Source of the DNA: Actinomyces oricola
Lineage (GTDB): Bacteria > Actinomycetota > Actinomycetes > Actinomycetales > Actinomycetaceae
Assembly: GCF_004104015.1 (NCBI RefSeq)
Contig: NZ_RYFV01000012.1
Location: 1 to 64,000, forward strand
Reading direction: 5' to 3'
DNA: 64,000 nt
In this document: one piece after another, positions 41,493 to 50,333 of the stretch
Layout: every line of letters begins with the position of its first letter
Numbering within the stretch: the stretch's first letter is position 1
Made by a program: the position numbers and the translations under genes
Notes under the pieces: model-generated
The model's database searches: none
Told to the model about the DNA's origin: nothing
What the model saw: only the letters and a program-made list of their open reading frames with translations

Positions 41493-42569
41493 TCACGGGG
41501 CGGCGGGCGCGCATGTTCCCGGCGCGTAGCCGTGTTGGGCCAGGACGGTGAAGGTCTGCTCCTGGGGCGTGGCGATAAAGGACCCCTCCAGGGAGGTCAC
41601 GGGCACGGTGACCGTCTCAATGCCTTGGCCGCCCTGGGCGGCGCGCGCGGAGCGGGCCAGGGCCAGCAGATCCAGGATGCCGGTGCCCTCATCCATGGTC
41701 AGGTCGCCCGCCACCTGATGCGCCAGGGAGTGCGCGGCCAGCGGGTTGCGGGCCTTGGCGGCCAAGGATTCCAGGACCGCGCGCATGATCAGCCCGGAGA
41801 ACTCGCTGCGCCGCTGGGAGCCCTCAGTCTCACTTAACGCGGTCCAGGTGCCCTCGCGCAGGACCTCGGGGTGCCGGGAGCGGACCAAGGCCAGGGCGTC
41901 AATGCCGTTGAGGTGCTGGGTCCCGGCCGTAGTGAGGTTGAGCCCGGCGTAGGTGTCCCTGACCGGCTCGGAGATACTGACCTCCACCCCGCCCAGGGCG
42001 TCCACGACCTGGGCGAACTGCGCCATGTCAATGGTGACCAGGTGGGAGACGGGCACGCCCAGAGTGGTGCACAACAAATCCACAGTGTTCTGGGGCCCCT
42101 CCAGGTAGCTGGTCGCCAGCCGGTGGTGGCGGTAGTTCGAGTCCACCAGTGTCAGGTCGCGCGGGATAACGAGGACGCTCATCCCCGTGGTGGAGCGCTG
42201 AATGAGGACGACGACGTCAGCGCGGGAGCCCGGTACCTCCTCGGTGGTGCCGTAGCGGTTGGGGCCGTCGGGAACTGTTTGGCGGGAGTCCGTGCCCAGG
42301 ATCAGCCAGGTCTCAGGGGCGGCTGCGAGTGGGGAGGGCATGGCGATCTCGACCCTGGCCGGGCGTCCCATGAGTACTGCGGTGTCGACGGCGGCAGCGC
42401 CCCCGAACGCCAGTACGAGGGCGGCAATGGATACTGCGGTCCGGCTCCAGCGGGCCGACCACCGCCGGGATGGGCGTCGGTCGGCTCGGCTGGTGAGACG
42501 GTTCTCCGCCGGTGAGACGGCCTGGGGGGCTGTCTCACCGGCGGAGGAGTGTGGAGTCGGCTCGGCCAT
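41493..42569 (-). CDS. LytR-CpsA-Psr (LCP) family cell-wall ligase
   Basis: 358 residues: a 40-residue basic cytoplasmic N-terminus, one membrane helix (SIAALVLAFGGAAAVDTAVL) and the extracytoplasmic LCP domain. Family motifs: WLILGTDSRQ near residue 90, SRADVVVLIQRSTTGMSVLV near residue 114, RDLTLV, and HLNGIDALALVRSRHPEV with the catalytic Arg near residue 225. LCP proteins attach glycopolymers to peptidoglycan or, in Actinomyces, glycosylate surface proteins. The sortase-substrate gene lies 17 bases upstream and may be in the same operon. A strong inverted repeat lies in its first codons. Confidence 0.9.
   Translation of the reverse strand: MAEPTPHSSAGETAPQAVSPAENRLTSRADRRPSRRWSARWSRTAVSIAALVLAFGGAAAVDTAVLMGRPARVEIAMPSPLAAAPETWLILGTDSRQTVPDGPNRYGTTEEVPGSRADVVVLIQRSTTGMSVLVIPRDLTLVDSNYRHHRLATSYLEGPQNTVDLLCTTLGVPVSHLVTIDMAQFAQVVDALGGVEVSISEPVRDTYAGLNLTTAGTQHLNGIDALALVRSRHPEVLREGTWTALSETEGSQRRSEFSGLIMRAVLESLAAKARNPLAAHSLAHQVAGDLTMDEGTGILDLLALARSARAAQGGQGIETVTVPVTSLEGSFIATPQEQTFTVLAQHGYAPGTCAPAAP
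42505..42545. repeat. 14-bp perfect inverted repeat in the start of the LCP gene
   Basis: TCCGCCGGTGAGAC (42505-42518) is the exact complement of 42532-42545, with a 13-base spacer. In the mRNA the hairpin would lie about 25-65 bases after the start codon. A further GGTGAGACGG copy lies at 42492-42501, so one arm is also directly repeated. Confidence 0.85.
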
Positions 42570-42586
42570 TGCCGAGAGGGGGTTGG

Positions 42587-43498
42587 TCAGGCCTTGCGGC
42601 GGGAGGCCACGAAGGCGGCTGCGGCGCCGAGGCCGGTGAGGCCTAGGGCTGCCAGGGCGAGGGTAGTGCCGTTAACACCGGTCTTGGCCAGGGCGGGCTG
42701 AGCAGTTGCGGTCGGTGCGGCGCTCGGAGCTGCGGTCGGGTCGGCCGGGTCGGTCGTGGGCGGGACAATGTTGTTGTTGCCGTCATCAATACTGTAGACG
42801 CCATTGGAGACCTTAATGCGGTCCGCGCTCTGGCCGCCCTCACCGTGGTGGTCGCCGAAGATCTCCAGGTAGTAGGTGCCGTCGGGGACATTGGGGGCCG
42901 CGAAGACCGCGTTGACACTGCCATTGGCATCCACCACAACGGTGCCCACCAGGTAGGTGACGGTCGGGTCGGTGGCGCTCACCAGATTGATGGTCGCGGT
43001 CTCACCGGGAGTCAGGCCCGTGGCCTCAATCCTGAAGTTCTGGGCTCCGGGCTCGCCCTCAATGGTGAAGGTGCCATTGAAGGGGGTGGAGTCGAAGATC
43101 AGGGGGAAGCTGACGGCCTGCTGGGTGACGTTGTCGTAGCTAACGCACTCCGCGACGATCGTCCAGATGTCGTTCTCCTGCGGGGAGGGCAGGGTCAGGT
43201 CCAGGTCGAGGGACCAGCTTCCGTCCGCCTCCGGGGTGACGCTCTTCTGGACCAGAGGGATATTGACCTCGTTGTAGGCCGCAACGAACACCTCGGAGGG
43301 TTTGTCGTTTATGGCGGCGCATCCGGTGCCGGAGACCGGGTAGGTGGTGTCACTGGGGCTCACCGTGTTCGACGAGACCGTGACTGTGAAGTTGCCGTCT
43401 TCGTAGGTCTGTGCCGTGGCTGGGGCGGCGACCAGAATCGAGGCGCCGATCAGGACGGCGCCGGAGGCGATCGCCGCGAGGGAGCGTTTGAGGCCCAT
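42587..43498 (-). CDS. Sortase-anchored surface protein (LAKTG motif)
   Basis: 303 residues from the ATG at 43498 with TTGGAGA upstream. A signal peptide (RSLAAIASGAVLIGASILVA, cleavage probably after ATA) is followed by an extracellular domain of about 210 residues made of beta-rich repeats, with two cysteines (GTGCAAINDK, VAECVSYDN) that may pair. A Pro/Thr/Ala-rich wall-spanning segment precedes LAKTG, a hydrophobic helix and the basic tail ASRRKA, the full sortase sorting signal. The exact function is unknown; similar in layout to small actinomycete wall-anchored proteins. The downstream LCP gene may glycosylate or anchor it. Confidence 0.85.
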   Translation of the reverse strand: MGLKRSLAAIASGAVLIGASILVAAPATAQTYEDGNFTVTVSSNTVSPSDTTYPVSGTGCAAINDKPSEVFVAAYNEVNIPLVQKSVTPEADGSWSLDLDLTLPSPQENDIWTIVAECVSYDNVTQQAVSFPLIFDSTPFNGTFTIEGEPGAQNFRIEATGLTPGETATINLVSATDPTVTYLVGTVVVDANGSVNAVFAAPNVPDGTYYLEIFGDHHGEGGQSADRIKVSNGVYSIDDGNNNIVPPTTDPADPTAAPSAAPTATAQPALAKTGVNGTTLALAALGLTGLGAAAAFVASRRKA

Positions 43499-43800
43499 GG
43501 GGTTCTCCAAGCGGTAGGGGATGAAGGGTCGACAGCGGTGGGACCGTGCGTGCCTTGGGAGACTACAAGGAAGTCGTGACGCAGGCAATGCTTCCAGTGT
43601 GATCGCGCTGTGATTTTGCTTGACATTATTGCGGCGTTGGACCTCGGGGAGGGCGTCATCCGCAGAGCCGCGGCCCCCTGGCTCCGGCGCCGCCAGGGGC
43701 CTCAATGGCCTCAATGACCGGAGTGAATGACCGGAGTGGTCTGGGGTGCGCCCCGCCAAGGACCTAAGGAAAGGACCTAAGGAGTTGCCCCAATCGTGGC
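43499..43800. other. Intergenic region, 302 bases, with promoter of the surface protein gene
   Basis: It separates the pepO stop from the surface protein start, both on the minus strand. Apart from the promoter-like pair at 43560-43588, it holds a run of near-repeats (CCTCAATG, GAATGACCGGAGT, AAGGACCTAAGGA twice) at 43695-43785, i.e. short tandem duplications of 8-14 bases. No gene is recognised. Confidence 0.5.
43560..43588 (-). promoter_or_regulatory. Candidate sigma-70-type promoter of the surface protein gene
   Basis: On the minus strand TTGCCT, 17 bases and TAGTCT match -35 and -10 hexamers moderately. The implied start near 43553 gives a leader of about 55 bases before the ATG at 43498. 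Confidence 0.35.
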
Positions 43801-46038
43801 TCACCAGATGGTGACCCGCTCGGCGGGGTCTCGCCACAGGGCGTCCTCCTGGCTCACCCCGAAAGCCTCGTAGAAGGCGTCCACATTGCGCACGATTTCG
43901 TTGCAACGGAACTCCGCCGGTGAATGCGGGTCGACGGTCAGCAGCAGCTCGGCGTAGTCGTCCCGGTTCTTCCCCCGCCAGATCCGCGCCCAGGAGTAGA
44001 AGAAGCGCTCCAGGGCGGTCAACCCGTCAATGCGCGGTGCCTCGGCGAAGGAGGCCACCCCCGCGCGAGCTAAGGCCAGCCGGTAGGCCTTGAGGGCTAT
44101 ACCCAGGCCCCCCAGGTCGCCAATGTTCTCCCCAATGGTGAGGGCCCCGTTAACGTGGGGCACCTGCTCCGCCGGGGTGCCCGCGGCCCGGGCGCGCTCC
44201 AGGAGGGCCGCAGGGGTGCAGGCGTTGTACTGGTCGACAAGCGCGCGGGTGCGTGCCGCAAAGGCCTCTCGATCCTCCTCGGTCCACCAGTTCACCACCT
44301 TGCCGGTGCCGTCGAAGGTCGAGCCCTGGTCGTCGAAGCCGTGCCCGATCTCGTGGCCGATCACCGCCCCGATTCCCGCGTAGTTGACGGCGTCGTCCGC
44401 GGCCGGATCGAAGAAGGGGGGCCGCAGGATGGCCGCCGGGAAAACGATCTCGTTCATGGTGGGGTTGTAGTAGGCGTTGACCGTCTGCGGCGTCATGTGC
44501 CACTCCTCGCGGTCCACCGGCTCGGTCAGCTTCCTCAGTCGGCGCGCCAACTCCACGCTCTCCACGCTGCGCACCGACGCCAGCACGTCCCCGGGCACGA
44601 TTACCACCGCCGAGTAGTCCTTCCACCGGCTCGGGTAGCCGATCTTGGGAGTGAACAGGGCCAGCTTGGCCAGCGCCCGGTCACGGGTAGCCCGACTCAT
44701 CCACTCCAGGGCGGAGATGGACTGGCGGTAGGCCTCAATAAGGTCGGTGACCAGCGCCTCCATCGCCTCCTTGTGGGCCGGGGGGAAGTGACGCTCCACA
44801 TAGACCTCGCCCAGGGCCTCCCCTAGGCAACTCTCCACCAGGCCCACGCCACGCTTCCAGCGGGGACGCAGCTTGTCAGTGCCCTGGAGGGTACGCCCGT
44901 AGAAGTTGAAGTTCTCCTCCACGAAGGCGCTGGACAGAAGCGTGGCGCGACCGTGGACCACGTGCCATGCCACCCAGGCGCGCAGGTCCTCCAGGTCGGT
45001 GTCGATCCACACCCGGGCCAGGTGGGGGAGGTAGTCGGGCTGGGTGACAATGACCTCCTCCAGGAGGATTGTGCTGGTTACGCCCGCCGCCGCGGCGGTG
45101 GCGCGCACACCCCGGCGCCAGGCCTCCCAAGGGAAGGAGGAGGCCGACCCGGTCAGCTCCTCCCAGGTCATGGGGTTATTCATGGCTTCGACATCACGGG
45201 CGCGCACGCGGTCCCAATGCCCTCGCGCCAGGGCCGTCTCCACGGCCATGACCCGGCCGGCCAATGCCATGGCCCGGGGGGAGGCCATCGCGCCCTCGTT
45301 GGGGTCCGGGCTGGTGGTTCCCGACTCCGGCGCCTTAGCGCCGTGCACGGGGCTCTCCTCCACCGTCACCCCCTGGGGAAGATCCAGGCGGGAGTCCAGG
45401 CCGGCGAGGTCGAGCATGCGGGCCACATGCGCCACGTAGGCGGCGCGGACCTCGGCCTGCGCCTCCTCCCGATAGTAGGACTCGTCGGGAAGGCCAATGC
45501 CCGCCTGCCCCATCCAGGTGGTGTAGCGCTGCGGGTCATTGAGGTCGTTCTCAACATCGACTCCCACTGCGCCGCAGAACCCGGCCGCCAGGCCCGCGCC
45601 GAGCGCACTCGCCAGCTCCTCCTTGCTGTCCGCTGCCAGCACTGGGGCGAGCTCGACCTTCAGGGGAGCGGCCCCCACGGCCTCAATGCGCTCACGGTCC
45701 ATGAACGCCGCGTACAGGGCGCCGATCTTGCCCCGGTTGGTGGCGGGCAGGGGGTGCTGCGCCATGGCGGGTGCGTCATCGTCCTGTGCGCTGACGGCCG
45801 TGAAGGGGGCGGCCGCCTCCTCCAGGATCTCCCGGCAGTCCGACTCGGCGGCGTCATGCAGCACGGTGAAGGTGCCGGTGGCCGGACGGTCCGCGGGGAT
45901 CTCGGCGGTGGACAGCCAGGTGCCGTTGACGTGGCGGAAGAGGTCGTCCTGGGGGCGGATGGTCTTGTCGACCCAAGCGGTCTCGTAGACCCCGGCGAGC
46001 ACGGGTGCGGCGTCGTTGGTGGAGGTGGTCTCAGTCAT
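43801..46038 (-). CDS. pepO: M13-family zinc endopeptidase (PepO/neprilysin-like)
   Basis: 745 residues from the ATG at 46038. M13 peptidases cleave oligopeptides. The N-terminal part starts with RPQDDLFRHVNGTWLSTAEIP, and the zinc site is VIGHEIGHGFDDQGSTFDGT near residue 560, with the third ligand in ALTIGENIGDLGGLGIA about 65 residues later. NAYYNPTMNEIVFPAAIL is the substrate-binding NAY motif. The protein ends ERVTIW, as in the family (consensus CxVW; the penultimate-region cysteine is absent). No signal peptide, so it is cytoplasmic. It is divergent from rpiB. Confidence 0.95.
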   Translation of the reverse strand: MTETTSTNDAAPVLAGVYETAWVDKTIRPQDDLFRHVNGTWLSTAEIPADRPATGTFTVLHDAAESDCREILEEAAAPFTAVSAQDDDAPAMAQHPLPATNRGKIGALYAAFMDRERIEAVGAAPLKVELAPVLAADSKEELASALGAGLAAGFCGAVGVDVENDLNDPQRYTTWMGQAGIGLPDESYYREEAQAEVRAAYVAHVARMLDLAGLDSRLDLPQGVTVEESPVHGAKAPESGTTSPDPNEGAMASPRAMALAGRVMAVETALARGHWDRVRARDVEAMNNPMTWEELTGSASSFPWEAWRRGVRATAAAAGVTSTILLEEVIVTQPDYLPHLARVWIDTDLEDLRAWVAWHVVHGRATLLSSAFVEENFNFYGRTLQGTDKLRPRWKRGVGLVESCLGEALGEVYVERHFPPAHKEAMEALVTDLIEAYRQSISALEWMSRATRDRALAKLALFTPKIGYPSRWKDYSAVVIVPGDVLASVRSVESVELARRLRKLTEPVDREEWHMTPQTVNAYYNPTMNEIVFPAAILRPPFFDPAADDAVNYAGIGAVIGHEIGHGFDDQGSTFDGTGKVVNWWTEEDREAFAARTRALVDQYNACTPAALLERARAAGTPAEQVPHVNGALTIGENIGDLGGLGIALKAYRLALARAGVASFAEAPRIDGLTALERFFYSWARIWRGKNRDDYAELLLTVDPHSPAEFRCNEIVRNVDAFYEAFGVSQEDALWRDPAERVTIW

Positions 46039-46126
46039 GCCGATCACGCTAGCCCGCCGTTCCCGGGCCGGTCCCGCGGGCGCCCAGGGCTGCGTCAGGG
46101 TGTTCGCGTGAGGCACAATCTGATCC

Positions 46127-46591
46127 ATGCGCATCCACATTGCCGCCGACCACGCCGGCTACGAGCTCAAAACCGCGGTCAGTGAGCACCTGACCGCCGC
46201 TGGGCACGAACTCACCGACCACGGCGCTCATGTCTACGACCCCGGTGACGACTACCCCGCCTGCTGCATCGCCTGCGCCGAGTCCGTGGCCGCCGACCCC
46301 GACTCCCTGGGCATTGTCCTGGGTGGAAGCGGCAACGGCGAGCAGATTGCGGCCAATAAAGTCGACGGCGTGCGCGCCGCCCTGGCGTGGTCGATTCGAA
46401 CCGCGGTCCTGGCGCGCCAGCACAACCGGGCCAATGTCGTGGCCGTGGGTGGGCGCATGCACTCCCCGGCCGAGGCCCTGGAGATCATTGACGCCTTCAT
46501 CGCCGAACCCTTCAGCGGTGAAGAGCGGCACGCCCGCCGCATCGCTCAAATCACCGACTACGAGCGCCGCGAGCGCCGCAGCCAGGTCTGA
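46127..46591 (+). CDS. rpiB: Ribose-5-phosphate isomerase B
   Basis: 154 residues. Interconverts ribose 5-phosphate and ribulose 5-phosphate in the pentose phosphate pathway. Begins MRIHIAADHAGYELK. GIVLGGSGNGEQIAANKVDG near residue 62 is the substrate-binding motif; in actinobacterial enzymes Ser/Glu replace the catalytic Cys, and here SGNGEQ is seen. TAVLARQHNRANVVAVGGR holds the phosphate-binding Arg and His. It is followed three bases later by a nei-like gene, so the two are probably cotranscribed. Confidence 0.95.
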   Translation: MRIHIAADHAGYELKTAVSEHLTAAGHELTDHGAHVYDPGDDYPACCIACAESVAADPDSLGIVLGGSGNGEQIAANKVDGVRAALAWSIRTAVLARQHNRANVVAVGGRMHSPAEALEIIDAFIAEPFSGEERHARRIAQITDYERRERRSQV

Positions 46592-46594
46592 GAG

Positions 46595-47599
46595 GTGCCT
46601 GAGGGCCACACGATTCACCGGCTCGCCGCCGCTCTCTTCGAGCTGTACGGGGGGCAACGCCTGCGGGCCCTCTCCCCCCAGGGGCGTTTTGCCGACGGCG
46701 CGGCCCGCCTTGACGGCCAGGTGCTCCTGGGCTCCCAAGCGCACGGTAAGCATCTTTTCGTGCCTTTTGCCCCGAGCGCCGACATCCCCGTGGACCATGA
46801 CGCCGTCACCTGGTTGCGTGTCCACCTGGGCTTGTACGGGTCGTGGACCTTCGACGGCGACACCTGCTTCACCGCCCCGCACTCCATTGGCGCCCCCCGA
46901 CGGAGGGTGGGTGAAAAAGGGGAGTCGGTCCTGCGTCACGGTGGCGGCTCGGCGCTCTCGGGCCTGCGCGGGGCTCCGGAGGCCACGGCGGCCGACGACG
47001 GGCCGGCCCCGGCCGCTCCGCCGCCCGACCTGTGGGAGCCACCGGAGCCGCGCGGTGCCGTGCGCCTCCGGCTCCTGGGTGAGCACGGGGTCGCCGACCT
47101 GACCGGTCCGGCCGCCTGCGAGCTTCTGGACGGTGCGGGAGTGGCTGCGGTGCGCCGCCGTTTAGGACCCGACCCGCTGCGCCCCGACGCCGATCCGGAG
47201 GCCTTTGTGGCGGCCGTGCGGCGCCGTCGTCGTCCCCTGGGTGAGCTGCTTCTGGACCAGTCCGTGCTGGCGGGGGCCGGCAACATCTACCGTGCCGAAA
47301 CCCTCTTCCGCGTGGGCGTCAGCCCCTTCCGCGCCGGGAACCGGGTCGGTCGGGCCCGGCTGCACGCCATCTGGGCCGACTTGGCCCTCATCATGGCCCA
47401 GGGCAAGGCCACTGGGCGTATTACCACGGTGGATGCTGTGGACGTGCCCGAGCCTCTGGAGGAGACGGACCCCGAGGCGCGCCGCTGGTACGTCTACCAC
47501 CGCGCCGGGCGAGCGTGCCTGCGCTGCGGCACCCCGGTGCGATCGCGCGACACGGCCTCACGCCGCCTGTTCTGGTGCCCGGCCTGCCAGGCCCACTGA
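46595..47599 (+). CDS. nei: Fpg/Nei-family DNA glycosylase (endonuclease VIII-like)
   Basis: 334 residues starting at GTG. Excises oxidised bases with Pro2 as nucleophile: the mature start PEGHTIHRLA is of the Nei type. Conserved features are Glu3, the AHGKHLFV motif near residue 49 with the catalytic Lys, LLDQSVLAGAGNIYRAETLF near residue 210, and a C-terminal zinc finger CLRCGTPV...FWCPACQ. An insertion rich in Ala/Pro (about residues 105-150) makes it longer than E. coli Nei (263 residues). It forms an operon with rpiB, as seen in many Actinobacteria. Confidence 0.92.
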   Translation: MPEGHTIHRLAAALFELYGGQRLRALSPQGRFADGAARLDGQVLLGSQAHGKHLFVPFAPSADIPVDHDAVTWLRVHLGLYGSWTFDGDTCFTAPHSIGAPRRRVGEKGESVLRHGGGSALSGLRGAPEATAADDGPAPAAPPPDLWEPPEPRGAVRLRLLGEHGVADLTGPAACELLDGAGVAAVRRRLGPDPLRPDADPEAFVAAVRRRRRPLGELLLDQSVLAGAGNIYRAETLFRVGVSPFRAGNRVGRARLHAIWADLALIMAQGKATGRITTVDAVDVPEPLEETDPEARRWYVYHRAGRACLRCGTPVRSRDTASRRLFWCPACQAH

Positions 47600-47693
47600 G
47601 GCCCGTCCGCCGGCCCCGTCCAGGTGCGTGAGCGCCAGTGGCGGGCGAGTTGCCGGGCGTGGTGGAACGTTGCGGGACGTGGTGCGGCCGGGA

Positions 47694-48941
47694 TCAGCGG
47701 CGGGCGGCCGCAGCATTGCGCGCGGCCGCCAGGGCCCCGGGCAGCACCGCCAGAAGACGCTCGATGTCCTCAGGGCGCGTCGTCGCCCCCAAGGAGCAGC
47801 GCAGCGTCGCGCGGGCCGCGTCAGACCCCAGCCCCATGGCCTCCAGCACGTGGCTGGGGCCCGCCACTCCGGCGTGACAGGCTGAGCCCGCCGAGGCGTC
47901 CACCCCCGCCAGGTCCAGGCTCATGAGCAGGGCCTCAGCATCAGCCCGCTCGAACCACAGGTGGGCGATGGCCCCCAGGTGGGCGGCGTCGGCGGGCAGA
48001 GTGGCGTGCACGCCGGGCAGTGCGCAGGCCCCCTCCAGGAGCCTGGTGCGCAGCGCCTCCAGGCGGGCGGCCTCCTCACGGCGCTCGGTCACCGCCAACT
48101 CGACCGCCAGTGCCAGGGCCCGGGCGGCCACCACGTCTTGCGTGCCCGAGCGCAGGCCCCGCTCCTGGCGGCCGCCCCCGGACACCGCCACCAGGTCGAG
48201 GTCGCGGCGGGCCACCAGCGCACCGACCCCGACGGGGGCGCCAATCTTGTGGCCGGTAATGCTCATGGCGTCCAGACCCCAGCCGTGGAGATCTACCGTC
48301 GTCTTCCCCAGGGCGGCCACGGCGTCACTGTGGACCGGCACATACCCCGCGTTGCGGGGGGAAGGCGCGTCGGTGGCCTCGCGCACCGCGCCTACCAGGG
48401 CGGCCATGTCCTGGACCAGCCCGGTCTCATTGTTGGCGGCCATGACGCTCACCAGCGCCGGCGGCGTCCACTCCCCCCGGCGCCGGCCCCCGGCCCCGGA
48501 GCCCGGCGTCACGGCACGGGTCAGGGACTGAATCGCCACCCGTCCGGCGGCGTCGACCTCGAGCTCGCTCAGGTGCGCCCCCAGATGGGTCACGGCGGCG
48601 CGCGCGGTCTGAAGGACCGCCGGATGTTCAATGGGGGAGACGACCAGGTGAGGCGCCGCATTGGGGTGCGCGGCCCGGGCCGCCAGTACTCGACCGGTCA
48701 CCACCAGCGCATCCGCTTCTGTGCCGCCGCTGGTGAAGAGCACCTCGTGGGGGTCTACGGCCAGGGCGTCCGCGAGGCGGGCGCGCGCCTGCGCCAGGAG
48801 CGCCCCGGCCCGCCGGCCCGATGAGTGCAGGGCCGCCGGATTCGCCCAACCGCCCAAACCCTCAGCCAGATCGTCTGCGACCTGGGAGGAGACCTCGGGG
48901 CGTACCGGCGTTGTCGCCGCATGATCCAGGTAGGTGCGCAC
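47694..48941 (-). CDS. Cysteine desulfurase (NifS/IscS-like, PLP-dependent)
   Basis: 415 residues starting at GTG. Removes sulfur from cysteine for Fe-S or thio-cofactor biosynthesis. Starts MRTYLDHAATTPVRPEV. The PLP Lys lies in MSITGHKIGAPVGVGAL near residue 226, the Asp in VHSDAVAALGK, and the catalytic Cys loop is ASAGSACHAGVAGPSHVLEA near residue 350. The short Cys loop suggests the group I (IscS/NifS) type. No iscU or suf genes accompany it. In many actinomycetes a cysteine desulfurase is followed by mnmA; here the neighbour is nudC on the other strand. Confidence 0.93.
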   Translation of the reverse strand: MRTYLDHAATTPVRPEVSSQVADDLAEGLGGWANPAALHSSGRRAGALLAQARARLADALAVDPHEVLFTSGGTEADALVVTGRVLAARAAHPNAAPHLVVSPIEHPAVLQTARAAVTHLGAHLSELEVDAAGRVAIQSLTRAVTPGSGAGGRRRGEWTPPALVSVMAANNETGLVQDMAALVGAVREATDAPSPRNAGYVPVHSDAVAALGKTTVDLHGWGLDAMSITGHKIGAPVGVGALVARRDLDLVAVSGGGRQERGLRSGTQDVVAARALALAVELAVTERREEAARLEALRTRLLEGACALPGVHATLPADAAHLGAIAHLWFERADAEALLMSLDLAGVDASAGSACHAGVAGPSHVLEAMGLGSDAARATLRCSLGATTRPEDIERLLAVLPGALAAARNAAAARR

Positions 48942-49085
48942 TGCTCAACCATAGGCGCGCCGCGCTGTGCGAGCCTCCTCCTGGGCGGGCTGTGCTTCAA
49001 GGCCCGGGCCTGCGGCCTGGTGCGAGAAGGAGCGGCGGGGTTTGGTCAGTCAGTAGCCGGCCCGCAGCGGGCCTAGGGTGGCTGC

Positions 49086-50186
49086 ATGTTCTCCCACCAG
49101 TTGGCCCTGTCCCGCTCCACCACCAGCCGTGACGCCGAGCGCCGCCTGGACCCGGGCCTGTTGGAGGCCCTGGCGGCCGACCCGGCCACTCGGGTCCTGC
49201 TCATTGATGCCCGCGGCCGTGTGGCCCTGACCGGCCCCACCAAGCATCCGGACCTGCCCGACGACGGACTGACTCCCCCCACGTTGGACGACGTCTGGGA
49301 GGGCGCCTCACCGGCGGCCATTGAGCTCCCGGAGATCTCCGCCAGTGCGCTGGACCTGAGCGGCCTAACGACCCTCTACCTGGGTTGTGAGAGCGGCAGC
49401 GGCCAGGCGGGGCGGGCTCAGGAGGGCAGCGCCTCAGGCACTCGCTGGCTGGCCGTGGTCGTCCCCCAGGAGCTGGAGGTGCCCGAGGCGCCACGCGTCC
49501 CGGTCGGGGGCGCCGACGCTGAGGGCGCCGCGGCTGGCCACCCGGACCTGCGGGCGCTCCTGGTGCGACACCCCCTGTCCGCGCTGCGGGGCGTCGGCGC
49601 CCAGATGGGAGCCCGCGACGCGGGCCTGGCCACCGCTGCCGCCGCACTGGCGGCCTGGCACGCCGTGTCCCACCACTGCCCTGCCTGCGGCGGGCCCACC
49701 AGCATTGTTCAGGCCGGCTGGGCGAGGCGCTGCGCCGTGTGCGGCGCCCTCCACTTCCCCCGCACGGATCCCGCCGTCATTATGTCTGTCACGGACGACA
49801 ACGACCGGATCCTCCTGGTCCACGGCGCCGCCTGGGAGAAGCGAAGGTTCTCCGTGGTGGCCGGTTTTGTGGAGGCGGGGGAGTCCGTGGAGGCGGCCGT
49901 AGTCCGAGAGGTGGCCGAGGAGACTGGGCTGGCGGTGGCCAGCGTGGAGTATGTGGCCTCTCAGCCCTGGCCCTTCCCACGCTCCCTCATGCTCGGCTAT
50001 CGGGCTCGGCTGGCTCCCGGCCAGCCCCTGGCCCGCCCTGACGGGCGGGAGGTGACCGACGCCGTCGTCGTCTCCCGTGAGGAGCTGACCGAGGCCGTAG
50101 CGCAGCGCCGCATCGTCCTGCCGGGGGCGACCTCCATCGCCCGCCTCCTCATTGAGGACTGGTATGGCGGGCCCATTAAGGGCTGA
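49086..50186 (+). CDS. nudC: NAD(+)/NADH diphosphatase NudC
   Basis: 366 residues. Hydrolyses NADH to NMNH and AMP and removes NAD caps from RNA. The zinc ribbon is CPACGG...CAVCG near residues 199-218. The Nudix box (GFVEAGESVEAAVVREVAEE, then TGL) near residue 260 fits GX5EX7REUXEEXGU completely. SQPWPFPRSLMLGY is the NudC-specific SQPWPFPxS signature. A Gly/Ser/Glu-rich loop in the N-terminal domain (about residues 100-115) is an extra. It is followed by uvrD2, as in Mycobacterium. Confidence 0.96.
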   Translation: MFSHQLALSRSTTSRDAERRLDPGLLEALAADPATRVLLIDARGRVALTGPTKHPDLPDDGLTPPTLDDVWEGASPAAIELPEISASALDLSGLTTLYLGCESGSGQAGRAQEGSASGTRWLAVVVPQELEVPEAPRVPVGGADAEGAAAGHPDLRALLVRHPLSALRGVGAQMGARDAGLATAAAALAAWHAVSHHCPACGGPTSIVQAGWARRCAVCGALHFPRTDPAVIMSVTDDNDRILLVHGAAWEKRRFSVVAGFVEAGESVEAAVVREVAEETGLAVASVEYVASQPWPFPRSLMLGYRARLAPGQPLARPDGREVTDAVVVSREELTEAVAQRRIVLPGATSIARLLIEDWYGGPIKG

Positions 50187-50333
50187 CGCGACACTCCACC
50201 GCCAGCGCCGCGCCGGCCCGGACCAGCCGGACAGACCGGGGGAGACGGCCGATGGGGCGCGCCCGGCCTACAGCGCCTCAGGCCCGCTCCCAGTCCACGG
50301 CCCGCGTCGCAGGCTCGTGGCAGGCTGGGGGCG

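Noticed and set aside
40005-41837. A 610-codon open frame antisense to pepN
   Set aside because: It mirrors the codon periodicity of pepN, has Gly/Val-rich low-complexity translation and no motifs; typical shadow frame of high-GC DNA.
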